Origin: Micromonospora sp. WMMD961
GTDB taxonomy: Bacteria > Actinomycetota > Actinomycetes > Mycobacteriales > Micromonosporaceae
Direction: 5' to 3'
DNA length: 64,000 bases
NCBI RefSeq assembly: GCF_029626145.1
Contig: NZ_JARUBJ010000002.1
Span: forward strand, 1,952,501-2,016,500
Shown here: positions 26,494 through 33,502 of the stretch, one piece after another
Position numbering within the stretch: position 1 is the stretch's first letter
Layout of the letters: each line of letters starts with the position of its first letter
Notes under the pieces: model-generated
What the model was told of the DNA's origin: nothing
The model's input: only the letters and a program-made list of their open reading frames with translations
Databases searched by the model: none
Translations under genes and position numbers: made by a program

Positions 26494-27606
26494 TTAGGGC
26501 TGGGCGAACAACGGCCCGTAGTTCGAGCGGAACATCTGTTCGCCGAGGCGGCTCATCACCAGGTCGCGCAGCGCGGGCGGGAGCCCGGTGGCCTTGTCCC
26601 GGCGGTGCGTCTGGCTGAGCACCCAGTTCGTCCGAGGGCGGCGCCGCGCCTCGTAGCCCCGCAGCGCCTCGGCGATGGAGTCGGCGCTGGTCAGCGACGA
26701 GGCGAGCACCACCGCGTCCTCCAGGGCCATCGCCGCGCCCTGGGCCATGTTCGGCGAGGTCGCGTGGGCGGCGTCGCCGATCAGCAGCACCGGCCCCCGG
26801 GCCCAGGAGTCGAGCACGACCTCCTGGTTCGGCCCGGCGTGCAGGGTGCTGTCGTCGTGGTCGAGGGCTTTGAGCATGGTGGCCACCGGCTCGGTGAACG
26901 ACTCGGCCACGTCGTCGCGCCAGCCCGGCCGGTCGGCCACCGGGCCGTCGTTGTAGTAGCAGTACGTCTGCTCGGCGCTGATCGGGATCGTCAGGAACTG
27001 CCGTCCGCGTCCCAACTGCACCGACCAGAACGGCTCGTCGTCGATCCGGGGAGCAACCCAGCGGTACGCGTACTGGCCCAGGTTGCGGGCCGCCTGACCG
27101 TCGAAGGCGAGCCGGCGCACCGCCGAGTTCACGCCGTCCGCGCCGACCACCAGGTCGTACCGTTCGGTGCTGCCGTCGTCGAACTCTACGACGACCCGGT
27201 CACCCTCCTGGGCGAGCGTGATCGGGTGGTGTCCCCAGCGGATCGGGGCGTCTCCGACGCCGGCCAACAAGGCCCGGTGCAGCTGGGTCCGGGGCAACGA
27301 CACGCACGGCCCGACGCCCTGCCACAGCGCGGCCACGTCGATGTCGAAGAGGCGACGACCGCGCTGGTTCGCGCTGCGCTGCCGGGTGATCTCCACGGCG
27401 ACGTCGGCGACCGGCTCCCGCAGACCGAGGACGTCGAGCATCCGGGTGGCGTTGCCGGTCAGGTAGATGCCGGTGCCGGAGTCGGTCGGCCCGGGTGCCC
27501 GTTCGACCACGTCGACAGTCGCTCCCCACTCGCGCAACGCGGCAACCGTCGCGAGCCCGGCGACGCCCCCACCGACGATGAGTACCCGGACATTGTTACC
27601 CCGCAC
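26494..27606 (-). CDS. FAD-dependent monooxygenase (PHBH type)
   Basis: A 370-residue flavoprotein. It has VLIVGGGVAGLATVAALREW (dinucleotide-binding GxGxxG), the DLVVGADGVNSAVR motif near residue 160, and a VLLIGDAAHATSPNMAQGAA FAD-ribose motif near residue 283. These three mark class A aromatic or polyketide hydroxylases. It uses NAD(P)H and O2 to hydroxylate an unknown small substrate. The GTG at 27606 has a GGGAGG ribosome site 8 nt upstream; the frame could be extended by 15 residues without support. The gene stands alone. Confidence 0.88.
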   Translation of the reverse strand: MRGNNVRVLIVGGGVAGLATVAALREWGATVDVVERAPGPTDSGTGIYLTGNATRMLDVLGLREPVADVAVEITRQRSANQRGRRLFDIDVAALWQGVGPCVSLPRTQLHRALLAGVGDAPIRWGHHPITLAQEGDRVVVEFDDGSTERYDLVVGADGVNSAVRRLAFDGQAARNLGQYAYRWVAPRIDDEPFWSVQLGRGRQFLTIPISAEQTYCYYNDGPVADRPGWRDDVAESFTEPVATMLKALDHDDSTLHAGPNQEVVLDSWARGPVLLIGDAAHATSPNMAQGAAMALEDAVVLASSLTSADSIAEALRGYEARRRPRTNWVLSQTHRRDKATGLPPALRDLVMSRLGEQMFRSNYGPLFAQP

Positions 27607-27732
27607 GACACGTTCCTCCCCGTTGCCCAGGCCGGCTGAGCTGCTGCTCAACGGTCCGGCCGCCGCAGCACTCTAGAAGGCGGGTGAGCCAGCCCACGGG
27701 TACGGGGGCTGAAATACCAGGGAATGGGCTGC

Positions 27733-27738
27733 GACGAT
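27733..27738 (+). promoter_or_regulatory. -10-like hexamer, possible leaderless start
   Basis: GACGAT lies 6 nt before the ATG at 27745. The same TGCGACGAT context occurs before the acuC-like gene at 32307. Confidence 0.4.
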
Positions 27739-27744
27739 GACCGC

Positions 27745-28680
27745 ATGACGACCGCCGAGGCGTACGTCGAGTTCGGCAGCCGTGAGGCGCGCGGGGTGTC
27801 ACCCACCTACGAGCGTCTGTCGGCCGCCGTCGCCGACAACGAGCCCCTGCTCACCCTGCTGGACGGGCTTCCGCCGGCCAAGCGGCAGCCGAACCTGTTG
27901 TTCAGCGTCGTCCGCTGGCTCGGCGGGCCGGTCGACGACCCGGCCGCCTTCCACGACTTCACGACGACGCACTGGCCCGCCGTCAAGGCGGAGCTGCTCA
28001 CCCGGGCCACCCAGACGAACGAGGCCGGCCGGTGCGCGGTGCTGCTGCCGGTGCTCGCCGCGCTGCCACAGCCCCTCGCCCTGCTGGAGGTCGGCGCGTC
28101 CGCCGGGCTCTGCCTCTACCCCGACCGGTACGCGTACCGCTACGGCGAGCGCCAGGTCGGTGCCGGTGAGCCGGTCCTGGAGTGCGCGGCCAGCGGGTTG
28201 GAGTCGCCGGCAGGCGTACCCCGGGTGGTGTGGCGGGCCGGCCTCGACCTGAACCCGCTCGACGTGACCGACCCCGGCGACGTGTCCTGGCTGGACGCGC
28301 TGATCTGGCCGGAGCACGCGCACCGGCGGTCCCGGCTGCGCGCCGCGGCGGCGGTCGCCGCGGCCGACCCGCCGCTGCTGGTCCGCGGTGATCTGGTGGA
28401 CGAACTGCCGGCGCTGGCGGCCCGCGCACCGGCCGACGCGACGCTCGTGGTCTTCCACACGTCGGTGCTGTACCAGGTGCCCCCACCGCGTCGGGACGCT
28501 TTCGTCCGGCTGGTCGGTGAGCTGCCCGGCCACTGGATCGCGAACGAGGCGCCGGAGGTGCTGCGGTACGACGGGTTGCCCGACCCGCCGACCGACGCGC
28601 TGCACAACGTCCTCGCCCTGGACGGGCGGCCGTTGGCCTGGACGAGAGGCCACGGCCAGGCGATGACCTGGTTCGGCTGA
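27745..28680 (+). CDS. DUF2332 family protein
   Basis: A 311-residue cytoplasmic protein of the DUF2332 family. Characteristic segments are RQPNLLFSVVRWLGGP, TQTNEAGRCAVLLPVL, LLEVGASAGLCLYPDRYAY and VVFHTSVLYQVP. The LEVGASAGL stretch resembles the SAM-binding loop of class I methyltransferases, so a methyltransferase-like fold is plausible, but activity has not been shown to my knowledge. No ribosome site is seen, fitting leaderless translation. It is convergent with a hydrolase gene 20 bp downstream. Confidence 0.85.
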   Translation: MTTAEAYVEFGSREARGVSPTYERLSAAVADNEPLLTLLDGLPPAKRQPNLLFSVVRWLGGPVDDPAAFHDFTTTHWPAVKAELLTRATQTNEAGRCAVLLPVLAALPQPLALLEVGASAGLCLYPDRYAYRYGERQVGAGEPVLECAASGLESPAGVPRVVWRAGLDLNPLDVTDPGDVSWLDALIWPEHAHRRSRLRAAAAVAAADPPLLVRGDLVDELPALAARAPADATLVVFHTSVLYQVPPPRRDAFVRLVGELPGHWIANEAPEVLRYDGLPDPPTDALHNVLALDGRPLAWTRGHGQAMTWFG

Positions 28681-28700
28681 GCGACTTCTCCCCGCTCATG

Positions 28701-29567
28701 TCACCACCGTCGCGTCTCCCCCCGGTGGAGACTCAAGAACGCCGCCACCGGCGCCGTGAACGCCTCGGCGTCGTCCAACCACGGGTAGTGCCCCGCGCCC
28801 GCCTGCACGACCAGCTCGGCCTGTGGGATCAGCTCTGCCAGCTGGGCGATCAGACCCGGCGGCGCGCCCAGGTCGACCTCACCGGTCAGCAGCAGCACGG
28901 GGCCCCGATGTGCGGCGAGCGCGGCACGGGTGGCCGGCGGGTCGAAGGCACCGTCGGCGGCGAAGATCTGCGCCGCCTCGTCGTTGCGCTGGCCAGCCTC
29001 GGCGGCCTGGTGCGCTTGCGCCGACGTGTCCCAGCGGCCGTAGAAGAACGGACCTATCGCCTGCCAGGCGTGCCGGCTGGACCGGCCGGCCACCATGGAG
29101 TCGAGTGCCGCCGCGGCCGCCGGGAACCACGGCTCGGCCGCCCGCACCCGGGTGACCTCCTCGCGTAGCGCGGCCGTCGCCGTCAGCCCCACCGCCCGGG
29201 TGCTGGGATTGACCAACGCGAGCCGATCCACCCGCTCGGGGTGTCGGGTCACGTACTGCATCGCCAGGTTGGCGCCCGCGGAGTGCCCGAGCAGATCGAG
29301 CCGGTCCAACCCCAGGTGTACGCGCAGCGCCTCCACATCGTCGACCATCCGGTCGCAGCGGTAGGTGGACACGTCTGCCGGGACGGCCGAGCGGCCGGTG
29401 CCGCGCACGTCGAGGATGACCAGCGTCCGGTGCGCGCCCAAACCGCCAAGATCACCGAGGTACGCCGAGTCGCGCATCGGGCCGCCGGGCAGGCAGACCA
29501 GTGGTTCCCCACCCCCGATCGTCCGGTAGGCGAGCGTGGTCCCGTCGAACGCGGCGAACGTGGTCAT
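28701..29567 (-). CDS. Alpha/beta hydrolase, proline iminopeptidase-like
   Basis: A 288-residue hydrolase. It has LPGGPMRDSAYL in place of the HGGPG oxyanion motif of S33 peptidases, RGTGRS, the nucleophile elbow LLGHSAGANLA near residue 94, and a late GAGHYPW histidine. The arrangement fits prolyl aminopeptidase-like or ester-hydrolysing enzymes. It lacks a signal peptide. An AATGGT hexamer 6 nt before the ATG suggests a leaderless mRNA. The substrate is unknown. Confidence 0.85.
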   Translation of the reverse strand: MTTFAAFDGTTLAYRTIGGGEPLVCLPGGPMRDSAYLGDLGGLGAHRTLVILDVRGTGRSAVPADVSTYRCDRMVDDVEALRVHLGLDRLDLLGHSAGANLAMQYVTRHPERVDRLALVNPSTRAVGLTATAALREEVTRVRAAEPWFPAAAAALDSMVAGRSSRHAWQAIGPFFYGRWDTSAQAHQAAEAGQRNDEAAQIFAADGAFDPPATRAALAAHRGPVLLLTGEVDLGAPPGLIAQLAELIPQAELVVQAGAGHYPWLDDAEAFTAPVAAFLSLHRGETRRW

Positions 29568-29674
29568 GAGCGCACCATTCCAGAACACCACGGTCCGCGT
29601 GAACCGATCCGGACCGCCCTGCGTTCGACCAACCACCTCTCGGTCCTGCCCCGTCACGGAGGGGGGCCTGTCCC

Positions 29675-29680
29675 TAGACT
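29675..29680 (+). promoter_or_regulatory. -10 element, probable leaderless start
   Basis: TAGACT ends exactly 6 nt before the GTG at 29687 and there is no ribosome site. Confidence 0.55.
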
Positions 29681-29686
29681 GCGGCG

Positions 29687-29941
29687 GTGACCGGAGAGCG
29701 GAAACCCCTGGCCGGCAGGCCGCTCACCGAGCCGCACCCGTCCCGGCTGTCGCCGGAACACCCCGACCGGGCCCGGATCCTCGCGGCGCACGCCGCCGCA
29801 CTCGACGCCGGGGAGGCCGGCTACCTCGACCCGGCGAGTGGGCTGTTCGTGCTCAGCGCCGGCTTCCTGGCCCGTCGCGGCACCTGCTGCGGGCGGGGTT
29901 GCCGGCACTGCCCGTACGTGGACGATCCACCGTCGGAATAG
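29687..29941 (+). CDS. DUF5522 family small protein
   Basis: An 84-residue protein. Residues 45-80 contain GYLDPASGLFVLSAGFLARR followed by a four-cysteine cluster GTCCGRGCRHCPY. The cluster is typical of DUF5522 proteins, which are widespread, small and presumed to bind metal or an iron-sulphur centre; their role is unknown. The gene is probably leaderless. It is divergent from the hydrolase gene and followed 98 bp later by a lipoprotein gene. Confidence 0.82.
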   Translation: MTGERKPLAGRPLTEPHPSRLSPEHPDRARILAAHAAALDAGEAGYLDPASGLFVLSAGFLARRGTCCGRGCRHCPYVDDPPSE

Positions 29942-30039
29942 GCGTCGGCGGGGGCTTCCGCCCGACACCGACACCCCGTACGGTTTCCGACGGACATCCG
30001 GCGGGCGCCGTCCGCCGTCGGTCGGCGAGAGGGTGGGAC

Positions 30040-30588
30040 GTGCGCAGTCGGATCGTGGTCGCCGGGCTGGCCGGGCTGCTGGTGAGTGGCTGCGCGGACG
30101 AGGCCGAGCCGGTGGCGGTGCCGCCACCGGTGCCGATCGCCGTGGACGTGGCCGCGGCCTCCTCGGGCGGGGCCTGCCGACTGCTGGACTTCGCGGTCAT
30201 CGAACAGCTGGTCAAGGTGCGCTTCGACGTGGCGGCGGCCAGCGAACAGGGCGACACGCACACCTGTGTGGTCCGGGCTGCGGGAGCGACGCTGCCGGAG
30301 CTGACGTTGAGTGTGTCCGAGACCACGATCGACAAGACCACCTTCGGTGCCGACGTGGTGCCCGACAAGGCGGCGAAGGTCACCGGGCTGGGCCAGCAGG
30401 CGTACCGGCGGACCACCGCCGCCGCGAGTGGGCACGGTCCGGTCGCCGAGGTGGGTTGGCTGGCCACCGACGGGCGGTTGGCCACGGTGAGCTGGACCTC
30501 GGCCCGTGGCAGCGAACGCTCGGCAGCGGAGAAGCTGACCGGCGACCTGACCGCACTCGCGAAGAAGGTCGACACCAGGGCGTTGTGA
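30040..30588 (+). CDS. Putative lipoprotein (DUF3558-like)
   Basis: A 182-residue secreted protein with a type II signal peptide: VRSRIVVAGLAGLL then the lipobox LVSGC, so the mature protein starts at a lipidated cysteine near residue 18. The body (ACRLLDFAVIEQLVKVRF, HTCVVRA, then beta strands) resembles the DUF3558 family of actinobacterial surface lipoproteins, with two cysteines that could form a disulphide. The function is unknown. The GTG at 30040 follows a GAGAGGGTGGG site. Confidence 0.7.
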   Translation: MRSRIVVAGLAGLLVSGCADEAEPVAVPPPVPIAVDVAAASSGGACRLLDFAVIEQLVKVRFDVAAASEQGDTHTCVVRAAGATLPELTLSVSETTIDKTTFGADVVPDKAAKVTGLGQQAYRRTTAAASGHGPVAEVGWLATDGRLATVSWTSARGSERSAAEKLTGDLTALAKKVDTRAL

Positions 30589-30607
30589 CGCCCGGGTGCC
30601 CGGTTGG

Positions 30608-31297
30608 TCAGTTGGCGGCGACGAAGACCCGGGAGGCGACCTCGCGGGGCAGCCGCACCCGGTCCCCGGAACGGTCGATGGACACCCCGTCGCGCTCCTG
30701 CGCCACGGTCACGGTCGCGCCGGGGTCGACACCGGCGGCGTGCAGCTGGCGCAGCACGTCACCGTCGGTCTGCACGCTCTCGCAGATCCGGCGGACCACG
30801 ACCGGCCCGGAGAGGCCCGGGAAGGCCAGGTTGCGCTCGCCCTCGGCGGCATCGGTGGCTTCCGCCTCCGGCGAACCCAGCTCTTCCAGACCCGGGATCG
30901 GGTTGCCGTACGGGGAGCGGGTCGGCCGGTTGAGCAGGTCGTAGACCCGCTTCTCCACGGCGTCGCTCATCACGTGCTCCCAGCGGCAGGCCTCTTCGTG
31001 GGCCTCCTCGTAGGGCATCCCGATGACGTTCACGAGCAGCAACTCGGCGAGGCGGTGCTTGCGCATCACCGACACGGCCGTGCCGCGACCCAGCGCGGTG
31101 AGCGTGAGGTGTCGGTCACCCTCGACGGTGAGCAGGCCGTCGCGCTCCATCCGGGCGACGGTCTGGCTCACGGTGGGGCCGCTCTGCCGTAGCCGCTCGG
31201 CGATGCGGGCACGCAGCGGCGGCACCCCCTCCTCTTCCAGCTCGAGGATGGTGCGCAGGTACATTTCGGTCGTATCGACCAGGTCGTGAGACTTCAT
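30608..31297 (-). CDS. ideR: Iron-dependent repressor of the DtxR/IdeR family
   Basis: A 229-residue metalloregulator that represses iron-uptake genes when Fe2+ is bound. A winged helix (about 1-73: DTTEMYLRTILELEEEGVPP, then SGPTVSQTVARMERDGLL) is followed by the dimerisation/metal domain and an SH3-like C-terminal domain (about 150-229). With a +2 offset to mycobacterial IdeR, the metal ligands are present: M12, C104, E107 and H108 (site 2) and H81, E85 and H100 (site 1). The start is the ATG at 31297. It is convergent with the lipoprotein gene. Confidence 0.93.
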   Translation of the reverse strand: MKSHDLVDTTEMYLRTILELEEEGVPPLRARIAERLRQSGPTVSQTVARMERDGLLTVEGDRHLTLTALGRGTAVSVMRKHRLAELLLVNVIGMPYEEAHEEACRWEHVMSDAVEKRVYDLLNRPTRSPYGNPIPGLEELGSPEAEATDAAEGERNLAFPGLSGPVVVRRICESVQTDGDVLRQLHAAGVDPGATVTVAQERDGVSIDRSGDRVRLPREVASRVFVAAN

Positions 31298-31397
31298 AAC
31301 GTCAGCGGCCCTCCGATGCACGATGTTACCCCGGTGAACGACCGGCGACCGCCGCCGAACCGCGAGCCGTCGACACGGATGGTGTTTGATGGTCGCC

Positions 31398-32258
31398 ATG
31401 TCCGGTCCCCAGGAGCCGTTGGTCGAGGTCGATCGCCTTGCCGCCGCGCTCGACGATGTCGATCCGCCCACCCTGCTCGACGTCCGCTGGCGGCTCGTCG
31501 GCCCGCCCGGCCGTGACGACTACCTCGCCGGCCACCTACCCCGCGCGGTCTTCGTCGACCTGGACACCGTGCTCTGCGGCGCTCCGGGTGCCGGTGGTCG
31601 GCACCCGCTGCCCGACCCGGCGGCCCTGCAGGCCGGGCTCCGGGCTGCCGGCGTCCGCGCCGGTCACCCCGTCGTGGTGTACGACGGCGGCGATGGTCTT
31701 GCCGCCGCCCGGGCCTGGTGGACGTTGCGCTGGGCGGGGCACTCCCCGGTGAGCGTGCTGCACGGTGGCTACCCGGCCTGGGTCGCGGCCGGTCTGCCCG
31801 TCTCCACCGACGTGCCCGCCCCGCCCCCCGGCGATGTCGTGGTACGTCCCGGTGGTCTTCCGGTCCTCGACGCGGGACAGGCCGCCACGCTGGCCGCCAC
31901 GGACGACGCCGTGCTGCTCGACGTACGGGCGGCTCCCCGTTACCGGGGTGAGGTGGAGCCGATCGACCCGATCGCGGGGCACGTGCCGGGGGCGGTGAAC
32001 CTGCCCGCCGCCGAGTACGTCGGCCCGGACGGGCGCTTCCCGGCCGCCGACGTGTTGGGCGAGCGGTTCGCCGCCGCCGGGGTGACCGGGGAGCGGGCCG
32101 TCGGGGCGTACTGCGGCTCCGGGGTGACCGCCGCGCAGGCGGTGCTCGCGCTGCACCTGGCCGGTCGCGCGGACGCGGCGCTCTACGTTGGATCGTGGAG
32201 CGACTGGGTGGCCGATCCGGCTCGCCCGGTCGCCGTCGGGCAGACACCTGGCCGTTGA
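31398..32258 (+). CDS. Sulfurtransferase, SseA-like (two rhodanese domains)
   Basis: A 286-residue protein with tandem rhodanese domains (about 10-140 inactive, 155-285 active). The active-site loop is CGSGVTA with C239, the form seen in 3-mercaptopyruvate sulfurtransferases rather than thiosulfate enzymes. It transfers sulphur from mercaptopyruvate or thiosulfate to thiol acceptors or cyanide in the cytoplasm. An ATG at 31389 would add three residues. It is divergent from ideR, with about 100 bp between the start codons. Confidence 0.9.
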   Translation: MSGPQEPLVEVDRLAAALDDVDPPTLLDVRWRLVGPPGRDDYLAGHLPRAVFVDLDTVLCGAPGAGGRHPLPDPAALQAGLRAAGVRAGHPVVVYDGGDGLAAARAWWTLRWAGHSPVSVLHGGYPAWVAAGLPVSTDVPAPPPGDVVVRPGGLPVLDAGQAATLAATDDAVLLDVRAAPRYRGEVEPIDPIAGHVPGAVNLPAAEYVGPDGRFPAADVLGERFAAAGVTGERAVGAYCGSGVTAAQAVLALHLAGRADAALYVGSWSDWVADPARPVAVGQTPGR

Positions 32259-32294
32259 CCAGCGCGTGCGGTGGGCCTGCGGCGGTCCCCGTGC

Positions 32295-32300
32295 GACGAT
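32295..32300 (+). promoter_or_regulatory. -10-like hexamer, possible leaderless start
   Basis: GACGAT lies 6 nt before the ATG at 32307, in the same TGCGACGAT context as at 27733. Confidence 0.4.
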
Positions 32301-32306
32301 GGGCTC

Positions 32307-33488
32307 ATGTCCGACGACACGGTGGTGGTGTGGGACGAGTCGCTGCTCGCCTACGACATGGGTGACCATCCGCTCGACCCGGTCCGGGTGGAGCTCACCT
32401 TCGCGCTCGCCCGCGAGTTGGGCATCCTGGATCGCCCCGGGGTGCGGATGGTCAAGCCGGAGATCGCCGACGACGCGGTGCTCACCCGGGTGCACGACCC
32501 CGCCTACCTGGCCGCGGTGCGGGCCGCGCCGCGCGACCCGCTCTTCGCCGGTTACGGGCTGGGCACCTCGGACAACCCGGTGTTCGAGGGCATGCACGAG
32601 TCCAGTGCGTTGATCGCCGGTGCGACGGTGGCTGCCGCCGAGGCGGTCTGGCGCGGGGACGCGCGGCGGGCGGTGAACGTGGCCGGTGGCCTGCACCACG
32701 CGATGCCCGCCCGGGCCTCCGGCTTCTGTGTCTACAACGACCCCGCGGTGGCCATCGCCCACCTGCTCGACCTCGGTGCCGAGCGGATCGCGTACGTGGA
32801 TGTCGACGTGCACCACGGCGACGGTGTGCAGCAGATCTTCTGGGACGACCCCCGGGTGCTGACGGTCAGCCTGCACGAGACCCCACTGGCGCTCTTCCCG
32901 GGCACCGGGTTCCCGGACGAGACGGGTGGGCCGGGCGCGCAGGGCACCGCCGTCAACATGCCGCTGCCCCCGGGTGTCGACGACACCGCCTGGCAGCGGG
33001 CCTTCCACGCGATCGTGCCGTCGGTGCTGCGCGCGTTCCGGCCGCAGGTGCTGGTCAGCCAGTGCGGCGCGGACGGGCACCGACTGGATCCGCTCGCCGA
33101 CCTGAACCTGACGGTGGACGGGCAGCGGGTCACCTACCTGGCGATGCGGGCACTCGCCGACGAGCTGTGCGACGGTCGCTGGGTGGCCACCGGCGGCGGC
33201 GGATACGCGCTGGTCGAGGTGGTGCCCCGGGCCTGGAGCCACCTGCTGGCCGTGGCCACCGGCGCGCCGATCGACCCGGCCACGCTCACCCCGCCCGCGT
33301 GGCGGGACCTGGTCGCCTCCCGTCGGCTCGGCCGGGAGGTGCCGTTGCGGATGACCGACGACGCGGACCCGTCGTACGAGCCGTGGCAGCCGACCGGCGA
33401 GCCGAACGCGGTGGACCGGGCGATCGCGGCCACCCGCAAGACGGTCTTCCCGCTGCTCGGGCTCGACCCGCACGATCCGCGGGACTGA
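32307..33488 (+). CDS. acuC: AcuC-type histone deacetylase family protein
   Basis: A 393-residue zinc-dependent deacetylase of the arginase/HDAC fold. Diagnostic segments are NVAGGLHHAMPARASGFCVY (His-His pair), YVDVDVHHGDGVQ with the zinc-ligand aspartate and histidine, and QCGADGHRLDPL and GGGGY near the end. AcuC in Bacillus removes acetyl groups from acetyl-CoA synthetase. The next gene, 14 bp downstream, encodes a GNAT/acyl-CoA synthetase fusion like the protein acetyltransferases that add that mark. Writer and eraser thus form one operon. Confidence 0.92.
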   Translation: MSDDTVVVWDESLLAYDMGDHPLDPVRVELTFALARELGILDRPGVRMVKPEIADDAVLTRVHDPAYLAAVRAAPRDPLFAGYGLGTSDNPVFEGMHESSALIAGATVAAAEAVWRGDARRAVNVAGGLHHAMPARASGFCVYNDPAVAIAHLLDLGAERIAYVDVDVHHGDGVQQIFWDDPRVLTVSLHETPLALFPGTGFPDETGGPGAQGTAVNMPLPPGVDDTAWQRAFHAIVPSVLRAFRPQVLVSQCGADGHRLDPLADLNLTVDGQRVTYLAMRALADELCDGRWVATGGGGYALVEVVPRAWSHLLAVATGAPIDPATLTPPAWRDLVASRRLGREVPLRMTDDADPSYEPWQPTGEPNAVDRAIAATRKTVFPLLGLDPHDPRD

Positions 33489-33502
33489 GCCGGGCCGTTT
33501 CG